NCBI GenBank assembly: GCA_003550325.1
Contig: QKWP01000038.1
Location: 158,688 to 222,687, forward strand
Direction: 5' to 3'
Source: Gigaspora rosea
Taxonomy: Eukaryota > Glomeromycota > Glomeromycetes > Diversisporales > Gigasporaceae
DNA: 64,000 nucleotides
Below are positions 22,639 through 33,549 of this stretch, in pieces (within the stretch, counting starts at the first letter, position 1; each line of letters starts with the position of its first letter). Under the pieces are notes generated by a model. It did not search any database, had not been told where the DNA came from, and worked only from the letters and a program-made list of their open reading frames with translations. The translations under genes and the position numbers were made by a program.

Positions 22639-23021
22639 CAGTCAACTTTCTCAAACTAATTCTGTCAAAACTGATAACCTGCTATAATCAGTTAAAATGT
22701 TCTACCATACTGTTCTATAATTAATATCTAATTATTTGCAATTCCTGATATCTGGTAGTCTTTATATCTAAGTTCCTGATAAAATGTATCCAATCAAATT
22801 ACTTAAACTTACATTTTTATGTGACATAATGTTTACTACTATAAAATATTATGTGATGATTAGTACATGCAAAATCACATAATCTAGTACATGTCCATAT
22901 ATTAAATTTTGAAATATTATTGGTCAATTCATATTGATCTTTAATATTTTTAAATCTAATTCTCTTCCAAATCTAATACAAAACCTTTTCACTATGCATA
23001 CTGGTTTGGAAGAGTTGACTG
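22639..23021. mobile_element. 383-bp pogo-like MITE
   Basis: Ends CAGTCAACTTTCTCAAACTA and inverted ...TTTGGAAGAGTTGACTG, TA at 22637-22638 and 23022-23023. CAGT-type termini match those of the Tigger copy at 50009-54531 in style. No transposase. A solo relative of its right end lies at 61680-61714. Confidence 0.82.
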
Positions 23022-23116
23022 TATTAATGATATGTAAAATAGTATAAATATTCATAAAAGATAAGATATTAGTTAAACAAAACTATATATTATTAGTAAA
23101 TATTTTGTTATATATA

Positions 23117-23238
23117 TATAATATAAATAGATTTTATTAAATAAAAAATAAAATAACCTATTTATTTGATTCTACAATATAGTATTTATTAAATAAAAAA
23201 TAAATAACCTATTTATTTGATTCTTCAATATAGTACAA
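23117..23238. repeat. Tandem duplication of about 60 bp
   Basis: The segment ttattaaataaaaaataa..cctatttatttgattct is repeated once. No coding content. Confidence 0.75.
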
Positions 23239-23439
23239 TACAGCTCTTTCTAAATTGCTAAATTACTATACTTAAACTTAGTTTTGTGTTTTTGTGCTCA
23301 TATAAAAGGGCTTCCAAAACAGCTAATTTATTTTCATTAATAAATTGTCTAAGATCCACTCTATATCTAATACCTTAATAGCCAATTAAATTTTATATTT
23401 ATAATAAATATAAACTTTAAAAATAAATACCTTTTGACC

Positions 23440-23690
23440 TACTATGTCAATTAAAATAATTTAACTACTAAAATAATCCTCTCAATAAGAAGCCTAAGAT
23501 TATAAAAATCTAATTACTAAATTAGAATTAATATAAAATTGTATTACTATAAATACTATATAATATTTATAATTTATAACTTCTGATTTGCTAGATAATT
23601 TAACTACCAAAATGGCCCTCTTAATAAGAGGGTTCTAACAAGCCCAAAATTACAAATATCCAATTAATAGATCATAAAATCAATATATAT
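23440..23690. repeat. Two copies of a 100-bp dispersed repeat
   Basis: Segments with aatttaactaccaaaatgg and ctcttaataagagggttcta occur near 23450 (decayed) and 23597. A third copy lies at 42908-42965. Unknown family. Confidence 0.6.
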
Positions 23691-23716
23691 TTGATTATTA
23701 TATAAAAAATTATTAT

Positions 23717-24447
23717 GCCCCTGGGTCGATAGTGCAGTGGTTAGCACTCTGGGGCACAATCGCAAGGTCGCGGGTTCAAGTTCAAAGGGCGACGAAAACT
23801 CTGCCAGGGCCATGATTGGAAATAATCAGCAGTCACTGGCATAGCCACTGAGTCGGGGCCAACCAGAAAAGGCGTAATCCGTCAACAAATGACGTAAACA
23901 TTGAGAGAGCCCGGTTTAAGAACAAAAAAGGCAAGTCGTACCACCAAATAAAAGAAAGGAATTGCAGGATCCGAGCTCAGGAGGACCTGCCCCCACCCAA
24001 AACGGAAGGAAGACCGAAACTTCGAGAAGGCTAGCACGGTATCTTTGAGAAGGTTAGAACAGAAAGGAAGTACCAGTTAGGGCGCTGGAACGGACTACCG
24101 GAGACTGGACTAAAGGCTGCTTCGAGTAGGACGTCGGAATATTAGTACCGAGTGGGGGCTTCGGGAAAAAGATTTCTGTGGACTGGACATGAAGCGGAAC
24201 ACCAGGAAGACCGTAAGAAGCTGAAACCGACAACACCGCCGGACGGACATGGTAAAATGAGGGGTGTATCCAGGAAGACCGAGTATGGAATAAGGGAGGT
24301 ACAGACAGCCTATAAAAGTAGTAAAAATAAAATAGGATAAAAATCATGTACTAAGGCTGATCATAGCCGTAATTAAATGGTTAAATATAATAAAGTACAC
24401 CTACTTGGCGTCCCAGGAGATAATGCCTAGTAAATGTACAAAAAAAA
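23717..24447 (+). mobile_element. tRNA-derived SINE with poly-A tail
   Basis: The head (23717-23800) looks like a tRNA: D-arm-like gtgcagtggttagcac with an A-box (TAGTGCAGTGG) and a B-box ggttcaagttc, the internal promoter of RNA polymerase III. A long, distinctly GC-richer body follows, ending in a run of A at 24440-24453. A 13-bp duplication AAAAAATTATTAT brackets it (23704-23716, 24448-24460), overlapping the A tail. Such features define a retroposed SINE mobilised by a LINE. About 730 bp is long for a SINE. Open frames in the body have no recognised product. A fused non-coding RNA gene is the alternative. Confidence 0.85.
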
Positions 24448-24460
24448 AAAAAATTATTAT

Positions 24461-26099
24461 TTATACAAAGTGGTTTATACATAGCTATTTGTGTAATATA
24501 TAAATTAAACCAATTTTTAATCAAAAAAAATATATTTTGATTAATATTAGGATTAGAGTAAAGGCCTAGAATGGGCAAGGCTTAGTTTATACTAAACATT
24601 TATAAAAAAAACTTTTTTCTTAGTCTTTAAAATAAGCAAAATTTAGAGATATAATTAATTTTAATATTTTGCTTGTTTTTTGTACTGTAGTATGAAAATT
24701 GATCTTCAACTTGCATTTATTATAGTATAACTGTATATAAACAACTGTGTACAAATAGATATCCTCTATTATATAATATTTACTTAATAAATTATACAGT
24801 ATATAGTAATACAAATCTATATTAATCTTCTGATCTAGTGATTGGATTTTTAGGATTTTAGGCTTGTCAGAATCTCTCATTGAGAAGATCATTTTGCTAG
24901 TTAAATCATCCAAATTTGTCCAGTAGATCAAAAGTTATTTTATTATATATTTAGTATTTAATAGTACTCGCAAGTTAACAACATTCATACAGGTAACCAC
25001 GAATGTCATAGAAGATACCAAGTAAGTTTAACCACAAATAGGTTAGATGCAACCAACCCAAATGTTTAAGCGGACCAATTCTCATCTCAATTAGATAGTA
25101 TAGAAGATTTATGTATCCTTGATTTTAATGCCTTAATTCTCATCTTAATTAGATAGTATAGAAGATTTATGTAGAAGATTTATGTATCCTTGAATTTAAT
25201 GCCTTAATTTCACATACAGATTATTAATTATATAATTTCATGTTACAACATTAATCAAGATGTTAAAGACTTGGCACTATATAAATGATCGAGAACGTCG
25301 CAATAGTATAGATCTTTGAGATGTCGTAATAACTATTCGTTACAGATATTTTGGATGAATAAGAATGAATGAATTCCATACAGATGACATTCAATTACAA
25401 ATGTCGCACAAGATCCTCAAATCATGGATAGCCACGTTTAACAGACAAAATTCGGTTCCGGTAAAATTTTCTCACACCATACGTTTTGTTATGCACCATG
25501 AAGTAATTATGATATGTATCTAATCTTAATTCCTACTCTAAATGTGGATGTTAAAAATGGTGTACATTTATATGTTGACTATTTAATTAAAGTTAAGGGG
25601 CAGTTCGGGGCTAGAGTTGGGGCATACCTACCTATAGGTAAACTCACCCCAACATTTTCACCAATATAGGTTCAGGCATTAAGTTTTTTTGTATTCGTTT
25701 TTCACTTTTTTTTTCTTTTATTCTTCGTTGGGATGATCCGTTCAATGATTGACCATATGTTACGTATTCATTGATTGGCCATATGTAACGTGATATTACT
25801 ACGCTTTAAACTACCCCCTGATAACCAGAATACTTTCTAAAATAGAAAAAAATATAACTAATCAAAATATCGAACGGGACCATCCCTCATTCTTCATACT
25901 ACGAAGTAAAAGATTAAATTAATTTATCCAATCAGCACATAATGTTTATGTCGATCAAAATGTGAATACAAGATTAGTACTGTAGTACAGTCGATGAAAT
26001 CAAACCCGATCACTATCAAATAATTTAATAATACTGTATGAGGGTAACCATTATGTAACAATAATGAAGTCGATTTCAAATTGACCTAAGTCATTCTTA
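24461..26099. other. Intergenic DNA with small tandem duplications
   Basis: A segment of about 55-65 bp (aattagatagtatagaagat..) is duplicated at 25077-25205. A short duplication (tgattgaccatatgttacgt) occurs near 25746-25793. A weak inverted pair ggggcagtt / aactacccc bounds about 25597-25819. No gene is supported. Confidence 0.45.
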
Positions 26100-26375
26100 A
26101 ATTTTGAAACATACGTTAGACCACATAAAGTTAATTTTTCTTTTTGCATAACCTGTTGTTCCATAATTACTGTAAATTAATAGATTCATACTCGCATTGC
26201 AAACTTAATTTTCCGTTTTGAAAATATGGAATCAGAAAATGTGGAAAGTTTGTTTTTCTTTTTTTATCTGGCCTATCAATAATTCCGCAAAATTAAGATC
26301 ATCATCAGGAGACACCGGATAAGTTTATGGGAAAAATTAAATAGCAAAAATGAAATAACTGGCGCAATCAAAACT
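26100..26375. repeat. Dispersed repeat, module 1
   Basis: Diverged match to 5200-5485 (shared order: attactgtaaattaata, aaattaagatc, gacaccggat). It lacks the module 2 sequence that follows at 5490, showing the modules can occur separately. Confidence 0.55.
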
Positions 26376-26501
26376 AAAAAAAAAATTGTCGGCGAGTTAT
26401 GCAGCGATTTTTCACTAGAAATTTTAAGCAGTGGCAATATAACCTCATAAGGTTAATTTTTCGTTTTTGAATCAATAAAATTCACTAAATTCATCAAAAA
26501 T

Positions 26502-26990
26502 TAGTGATATGGGTCGACCCCGGCCCAACGGCCGGGTCGATAGGCGGGTCGACCCTCGGCCCGCACCTTTGTGGGCCGGGCCGGTTGGTAAGAGAAGTGT
26601 TAGAATCGATTATCTTCTAAAGTATATTTCAAGCCAGGAATTAAATAAAAATCGGCTAGTCATTTTATAATAATGTAAGAGAATTGGCTTATTTAGGTGA
26701 TAAACTGCAAATAGCGAATATAATCTAAGAATGTTCGGAGACATAGACAATCAATCAACATGAAATGCTAATTTTTCTCAAGGACAAAAAGAATAAAAAT
26801 TAAATCATTTAATATAATTAGAATTTCGATAAAAAACTACCTGATGGCTTTTTACACGTTTAATATAGATAAATATTGACTGATTCTGATCGGAAAAAAT
26901 TACACTAGCAAAAGGTCGGCCCGGTCGACCGGCCCGAGTTTTTTTTGGATCGGCCTCGGCCCGCGATTTTTTCATCGACCCGTATCACTA
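26502..26990. mobile_element. 489-bp hAT-like MITE with GC-rich ends
   Basis: TAGTGATATGGGTCGA at the left and inverted TCGACCCGTATCACTA at the right (one mismatch). The ends carry dense ggcc/ggtcgacc motifs while the middle is AT-rich. Flanks catcaaaaat and atcaaaatac look like an 8-bp duplication with one indel. No transposase. Confidence 0.8.
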
Positions 26991-27137
26991 ATCAAAATAC
27001 GTATATATTTATATTTATTTATTTATTTAAATATTTAAGAGATGTTAATGACTTATTTGCTTATTTATAATTCTGTAATTGGCATTTAAAACAAAATATA
27101 CAAGCCGGGTCAAGCCAATTTATTGTTTTTTTTTTTT

Positions 27138-27268
27138 TATTTAGGCTATTTATATTAATAGCTTAGCTTTGTCGAAATCATAGATTTCAGTTTAGATTTC
27201 TTTATTTAGGCTATTTTTATTAATAGCTTAGTTTTATCGAAATCATAGATTTCAGTTTAAATTTCTTA
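27138..27268. repeat. Tandem duplication of about 64 bp
   Basis: The segment from tttatttaggctattt through gatttcagttta occurs twice in succession with two or three differences. Confidence 0.8.
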
Positions 27269-27633
27269 AGTTTGGGGTTTCGTCATTTTGGGGCTTAGGT
27301 TTCGTCTTTGTCATCATGCAAAACGGTTTCGTCTAAACTTATAATAAGCTTTACTAAATATAGAATAACAGACTAAAAACGGAAAAATTATAGTAAGGGT
27401 AACGGGTAACGGGTAACGTATAAAAAAGGGAAAAGATGTGGGGCCGGTACACTCGGGCCCTTTACTTACATTTAATGTTAGTATTACGTAATAAAGCATA
27501 ACTCTGAAAAAAACTCGAATGGGATATCGATAGTGATGTGCCGCGTATGTACGTATGTACTGACTATACATACCGTACGCTAAAATTTTTGCCGATTATT
27601 TTACCAGTGTTGGGAAAAAACTACGTACGGTCG
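27269..27633. other. Intergenic DNA
   Basis: Contains gggtaac repeated three times near 27397-27417 and tacgtacgt words; no supported gene. Confidence 0.4.
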
Positions 27634-27641
27634 TGCTTGAT

Positions 27642-28135
27642 TGGGGTGGTCGATGCACTATGTAAATCAAAATTATATGTAGTCATATAATAAAATTTAT
27701 TAAAGAATTTTTAAAACAGATGTACAGCCCCAATGGTTCGATAGTTTTGGATAAAACTTCGCAAAGACAAGTATTACGTCCCTACAAACAAAGTTATAGA
27801 GCCATTTCTTTAAAAACGAAACTAAATTTACCCTTTCTTTTTTTAAGAAAAAAAAACGCGTAGCATATTACAGACCCCTTTCTTTTTGCTACTTTTTTAA
27901 AAAAAAACACGTAGCATATTACAGTTTTTTCATGTTTAAATAAATGAAATGATTCTATAGTCTTGTTTGTAGAGATGTAATACTAGTCTTTGCGAAAATT
28001 TATTCAAAACTATCGAACCGTTAGGGCTGTACATCTATTTAAATCTATTTAAAATTTGAATCAAAAAATTTATTAATAAATTTTATTATATGACTACATA
28101 TAATTTTGATTTACATAGTGTATCGACCACCCCAG
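27642..28135. mobile_element. 494-bp hAT-like foldback MITE
   Basis: Long inverted arms (about 200 bp each) begin TGGGGTGGTCGATGCACTAT and end with the inverse, and a perfect 8-bp duplication TGCTTGAT flanks them (27634-27641, 28136-28143). Two gtagcatattacag copies lie in the loop region. Eight-base duplication points to hAT. No coding region. Confidence 0.93.
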
Positions 28136-28204
28136 TGCTTGATGTACTGTACGCTAAAATTTTTCAGGTATCGTATATATAATGGCGCATCACTAGATAT
28201 CGAT

Positions 28205-28470
28205 AATCGGGTACATAAATAGGGATAAGCCCGGTTCAGCCAGTCCGATCTAATAAGGCCGGTCCATTAATTCTTGTTGGTCCGGTCTCGGTCCTAAAAA
28301 CCTTTAACAGTCCTATTGGCTAGCGGAGAGAATTAAATCAAATGGCATCAGTAATTGAAAAATGAGCGATTATCAAAATATTTTTTTACAGCTATTTATG
28401 AGGACCGGTACTGGTTAACCATAAGACCAGTTAAAAGACCGGTTTTTATTTGGTCTTTTCCGTAGGGCAT
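28205..28470. other. ccggtc-rich inverted motifs
   Basis: Left motifs (ggtccggtctcggtcc, ggccggtcc) and right motifs (ggaccggtactgg, agaccggttt) are complementary in part, suggesting a decayed MITE. The ends are not well matched and no target duplication is seen. Confidence 0.35.
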
Positions 28471-28641
28471 CAGATTTATTATAAACATTTATTTATATAG
28501 TAAACTATAATTCAATATTTTTGTTGTCTAAATTTCATTTTTCAATTTTTTGCATATAAGTAAAAGTTTATTCCTATATATTTTATTCGTAGATGTCCGA
28601 TAAAATATTTATAAAATGAATTTATAATAAATTCGAATTAC

Positions 28642-28815
28642 AGCTTTTTTCATAAATTTTGGGACAACCGAAAAATTGATCATTAAATTTTTGAATTTAA
28701 TGTTATCGAATTACTGTAATACCGAAAATCCAATTCCGATAACACCGAATTCAAAAACTTATCAAATTCGGGCGAAATAATTTTTAACGGTTGTCCCAGA
28801 ATTTATGAAAAACTC
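28642..28815. mobile_element. About 170-bp inverted-repeat element
   Basis: tcataaattttgggacaacc (28650) pairs with ggttgtcccagaatttatga (28790-28809) with one mismatch, and the pairing continues weakly outward. Target duplication is not clear. Confidence 0.65.
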
Positions 28816-29024
28816 AACAATAAATTATTTTCAAACAAATGGATAATCCGAATTGTCCGAATAATTAATTAGAATAGCTATGGGTTGTTATAAACATATT
28901 TAATAAGACTGAGAAAAGAAGAGAAAACAAAATTTATCCTATAAACTAGAAACTATTTCACGAGTTGAGACTATATCACTAATTTTGTTAACTACATATA
29001 ATCGAATAAATAAAGATAACGTAA
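28816..29024. other. Downstream flank of the patatin gene
   Basis: AT-rich; would include the 3' UTR of the minus-strand gene. No element recognised. Confidence 0.35.
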
Positions 29025-30401
29025 TTATGATGAGATATTATCTTTTACTTTTGGGGGGAAAATCTTCTTTTTTCTACATTTATTAACAAGGATATTGATT
29101 ATTTCGTCGAAATTATTCTCAGGCTTATCCATGATCTCATTGGCCATTTTAACTAGAGTAGCTATTTCTTTATCTGTGACAATATCCATAGCAGTGTTTT
29201 TTTCAACTACTTGTTGCAGCCGATAGTACTTTGTGTTATCGAGTTCAGCCATCATACTCATTGCCATATCATTATTGTCGAGATCCACAGCAAATAAAAG
29301 ACTAATTAAAGGTAATCCCCATTGAAGGACACCGGAATGAGCATATTTTTGTAAAGGTTCGTTATAATATCCTGTACCAAGAGAAATTACTACAAATTTC
29401 GAATTTGGAAACTGTTTTTTTGCTTTGAGGTAAGTTACAGCTGATGGATTATTTAAAAAAACGCCCCCATCTATGAAAAACCGGTCACGAATCTTTTTTG
29501 CAGGAAAATAGGTAGGTGCGGCTGCACTTGCTTGTACAACATCTTTCATTAAAAGCTCATCATATTTATTCTCAAAATTTGTAAATATAACACCTTCACC
29601 ATTAGAAATATCATAAGATGGAGCAACTATTTTTACATTATTTACAGTATTTTTGAGTTTAGCATTTACAAAATGTTGTTGTAATAACTCTTCAAACTTT
29701 TTTCCATCATATTTAGGTTTAAAGGGACTATGAAATTCTAAATAATCCATTATAGACGTCAACAGTTTATTATGCCGATGTTTTTTTGCGTCTTTAGTTT
29801 CATTCGTTGTTACAATTCCAGTCTCATGCACTGATACACATTCAATTTTACTATTTGTTATATCTCCAGTTTTATTCGTGTTTAAATCTTCAATTGTACT
29901 CTTTGTACTCTTTGTTAAATCGCCAATTTTATCCTTGGTTAATTCTTCAATTTTAACACCAATTTGCTCATGATTATTTTTTTTCCCAAAACTAGGAATT
30001 CTTCCAAGAATGCTTGTTTTCTCCATTAGTTCATTAGTCTTTTTAATTCCTGCCATTAATTCTTCTGATTCTTTTTCAAAAAAATGCTTTAACATTAAAG
30101 TAGAATAATTTGAAAAGACGTTATGCCCATTATCCTCATAAAATTTCTCAAGAAATTCAGCACTATATTTAGGACGATTATTTTCATTAGGAACTGATAA
30201 TCCCAATGTAAGAATAGAACCTGTCGAGGTTCCAGATATGATATCAAATAGGTCTGCACATTTTATATCTACATCTTCGCAAATTTCCTTACTTATTTGT
30301 TCAGTTACACGTTTTTCGATTTCTGAGAGAATAACCGCAGGTATTATACCTCGAAAACCACCTCCATCAATTGAAAGAATAAATTTAACGTCGTCTTCCA
30401 T
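29025..30401 (-). CDS. Patatin-like phospholipase
   Basis: A lipid acyl hydrolase of the patatin family, expected to cleave acyl chains from membrane phospholipids or storage lipids by a Ser-Asp dyad. I place the start at the ATG 30399-30401 (MEDDVKFILSIDGGG); an in-frame ATG 14 codons upstream (30441-30443) would give 472 residues. Counting from that upstream ATG, the oxyanion-hole motif DGGGFRG is at 26-32, the nucleophile motif GTSTG at 71-75 (Ser73), a conserved ASAAAPTYF segment at 305-313 and the DGG with catalytic Asp at 325-327. All key residues are present. Residues about 126-232 form a lysine/threonine-rich, repetitive insert (E-L-T, D-L-T, D-I-T motifs every 8-12 residues) absent from simple patatins. 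No signal peptide is evident. The gene is intronless and stands alone; the AT-rich upstream region (30444-30490) contains tatttatattta. Probably functional. Confidence 0.93.
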   Translation of the reverse strand: MEDDVKFILSIDGGGFRGIIPAVILSEIEKRVTEQISKEICEDVDIKCADLFDIISGTSTGSILTLGLSVPNENNRPKYSAEFLEKFYEDNGHNVFSNYSTLMLKHFFEKESEELMAGIKKTNELMEKTSILGRIPSFGKKNNHEQIGVKIEELTKDKIGDLTKSTKSTIEDLNTNKTGDITNSKIECVSVHETGIVTTNETKDAKKHRHNKLLTSIMDYLEFHSPFKPKYDGKKFEELLQQHFVNAKLKNTVNNVKIVAPSYDISNGEGVIFTNFENKYDELLMKDVVQASAAAPTYFPAKKIRDRFFIDGGVFLNNPSAVTYLKAKKQFPNSKFVVISLGTGYYNEPLQKYAHSGVLQWGLPLISLLFAVDLDNNDMAMSMMAELDNTKYYRLQQVVEKNTAMDIVTDKEIATLVKMANEIMDKPENNFDEIINILVNKCRKKKIFPPKVKDNISS

Positions 30402-30459
30402 AATTCTTTTTTTGTTAATGAATTTTGAATTAATACCATGCAAATTATACGTATAATAG

Positions 30460-31686
30460 AATTATATTTTATTTATATTTATATTCACCCGTAATAATTC
30501 TATTGTCGTCTTCACTAAAGCAGTATGAATATCGAAATCAGAAATTCAATTCATATATATAATATAGCGAACATTTGCTTTGTATCTGTTAACGTACGTT
30601 CGTTGCTACAGAACGTACGAACGTACGGGTACTTATACTTTTTTTTTTTGCACAATATCACGGGAATTTTGTCACTCACGACAAAATCGGCCGATAAGCC
30701 GTCACCACATTTCGTAACAATGCGGCTAATCAAATCCGATAACCCCAACATTACTAATAATTTTTGCCGTTTAATACCAACATTTTGTTCTTTTGAGTTT
30801 AGTGCGTTTAATAAATGATATTGCGTAAAAATTAAAAATTTTATCGGTAAAAATAAGATTGAGAATTTAAGAATTTTTTAATGAATTGGATTTCACTATA
30901 CTGCCGATTATACATATATATTACTACATAGTGTACAGTAAACAAATTAACCTTTTTTGTTAAAAAGCTTCTGAGGCTAAATATTTCTATGACTTAATTT
31001 TCATAAATAACGCATGCTACGGATTTACTAATTTCTCCCCCAGTTACCATTGGTCGAATGCAAATCTCATTTTTCATGGTAATTTACTTATCGGTTAGTA
31101 GTCATCGAATAATTGCTTCGCGATTGTAAATTTTGTAATAATTACGTTTTTTAAAATTTTTTATAAATATTACTTTTCACTTTTTAATAATAACGACAAT
31201 TCATTTGATTTTACCAACTTTTTACGATCGACTAAAACATTTTGAGTGCTCTTTTTACAACTCTTCGAATTCTTTTTAAATAATTTTTTAGTATCTATTA
31301 TACTGTGTAAAGTTATTAATTAAATGAACAGGCTTATTATTTACAATTAGAGCAGGGCAAAAAGTCATAATACGGTCACCTTTTATATAAAACCAATGTT
31401 CATTGTAGTGAGCCTTTAATTTCCAGAAATAATGTGCTCCCTCTATACAATTATAACCCGTTACCTGTATAGCTTAATTTATCAAAGCCAACAATTACGC
31501 AACAGTTCAAAATTATATAATTTATAATAACGCCCATGGGCGTACTCGAAATAGCGTGCACACATTCAAAATAAAGCACAGATGCCTGCTATTTTGAGAA
31601 TTTACAATAGTAAATTTTAGGGTATTTTAAGTATATACTTTGTGGTCTAAATATTATTTGTCGGATATAAACGGGATCACAACATA
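30460..31686. other. Intergenic DNA
   Basis: A perfect small palindrome (acgtacgttcgt / acgaacgtacg) lies at about 30592-30628. Overlapping short frames on both strands near 30525-30818 have no motif. A weak relative of the mini-palindromes at 2323 is at 31525-31600. No gene is supported. Confidence 0.4.
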
Positions 31687-31694
31687 ACATAGAT

Positions 31695-32297
31695 TAGTGA
31701 CTGGACTCGTGCTAACTCGTGACTCGCGAATTAAACTCAGAAGAGTTACTCGAATTATTCGAATCATATGACCGAATAATTTTTTCGAGTTTTACTCCGA
31801 GTTACTCGAGTAAATGTGCTATATAATTTATACGTATTTCAAATTGCGAGTTACAAAAAAAGTACACTTTAATTATAAGTTATAAAAAGCAAATATATTG
31901 GATATAATGCCAGACGAAGCTTTTAGATGGACATTTGGACTCATCTGTACCATTACTTTTTTTTTTCATAATAGGATTCTTCTCTCACTTTTATTTTGCG
32001 CCATATTTGTACGATTATTTTTTTTAAAATATTGAAGATTTATTTATTAAAAATTCGCAATTGCAATAATTTATTTCAAAGTATTTAATATAATTACGTA
32101 ATTTAAACTTTATAAAATTACATAAATTACGTAACTATTATAAATTTAATTAATGCATTTACTAATCAATTTAAATTTCATATGAATTGCGATTACATTG
32201 TAATTAACTCTCGAATAACTCGCGAGTTAAATTTTCATGATTCGAATTGTGATAAACTCGAATTACTCGAGTCACGAGTTGACGAGTCCAGCCTCTA
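31695..32297. mobile_element. 603-bp hAT-like MITE with actcg motifs
   Basis: The ends (TAGTGACTGGACTCGT and inverted) continue into arms full of actcgtgactcg and gagttactcg motifs. The flanks ACATAGAT (31687-31694) and GCATAGAT (32298-32305) agree at 7 of 8 positions, fitting an old hAT duplication. The centre is plain AT-rich DNA without transposase. Confidence 0.82.
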
Positions 32298-32670
32298 GCA
32301 TAGATCATATAATAATTTATTTTCCTATCATGAGGTTATTTTAGTATGTGGGTACAAATAGCAGCTGTCACAAATAAAAGAAACAAAAAACTAATCTTAT
32401 ATACTATTTGGTTCTTGAAACTTTTTTTTTTAGGATTTTTTTTCCAGAGTTTATGAATCTAGTTTTTAAATATTCAAAAATTTTTTGTTAGTCTAATAAA
32501 GAGCTAATTAATAATCATTAATAACTAAAATAACTTTTTGGTAATTTATAAATCTATTTTTAATCATTGGATTAAAATATTATTATGGTTTCATTTGCAA
32601 CTTAAAAAAATCTATATATTAGAAAATTATCTTTAGTGCTTGAAAAAATTTTTTGAGCAATTTTATTATA

Positions 32671-32865
32671 CAGTCAATTCTCTCTATTCCAAACCATCCG
32701 TTCTTATATGTAAATTGGTCAAAAGGTTCAGTTCTCAAAAAGTTACTATGATTCTAATCCGAATTTTATAATAAAATTTACAAATGTTCTAGAAATTTGC
32801 GTTTAGTTTTCACAGAGTTTATTAAGGTTTGGATTAGAGAGATTCGGATTAGAGAGAGGCAACTG
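32671..32865. mobile_element. 195-bp pogo-like MITE
   Basis: CAGTCAATTCTCTCTATTCC at the left and the inverted ggattagagagaggcaactg at the right; TA at 32669-32670 and 32866-32867. Subterminal attagagaga copies repeat inward. CAGT ends link it to the pogo/Tigger elements here. Confidence 0.85.
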
Positions 32866-32867
32866 TA

Positions 32868-33549
32868 TATTTCAGTAAACACCTAATTTTATTATAATTA
32901 TAATTCTAACTTAAGTAAGCTTAAAGATTTTTGCTATATCACAAATATTATATATATTTATAACTTTTTGATAATGATACCAGTAAATAGAAAATAGATA
33001 TTGTATAACCAAAATTTAGCAGATCAACCAGAATTTTCTAAAATTTTACTAATAAAATAGTAGTCTCTTTACTAAGTTGCCTATATAATAATTTTGCTAT
33101 AGTATAATTAACTAGCATTATTGCTTAATACTACCATAGTTCTGGTCCTATTTCAACTTTAAATTTTATATAGTCTGTTGAATTTTTGTTGTGCAACTAC
33201 TGAAATTATTGTGCAAAGTATTTGGATATTTTATATTATATATAATAGCAAATTTTATAAAAAAAGCATATTTGCTCATTATGAAAAAATAAATTACTGT
33301 TAAATAGCACAGGGAACTTTCTTAAGCTTTGGAAAAGCTTAGGTTTATTATGTGATAATTGGCTAATTAGCAACAACCTCCCTATTTACATATTACACTA
33401 TTGATTAGACAATTGTTGAACTTGGTAAATATTTTCTATTCCTAAGAATTTTTAAAGAAACCTTCATATTTGGGTACTAGCTGACACAAACAAAACTGTA
33501 AAGCAGATAAATATATAAGTATAGTACTATTTTGCTTTTGATTTGTTTA
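32868..33549. other. AT-rich intergenic DNA
   Basis: Nothing recognised. Confidence 0.4.

Noticed and set aside
24054..24347. Protein-coding frames in the GC-richer segment
   Set aside because: They lie within the SINE body, overlap on both strands and show no motif; the segment is bounded by a target duplication and A tail.
30525..30818. Divergent genes upstream of the patatin gene
   Set aside because: Short overlapping frames on both strands, no motif, AT-biased composition.
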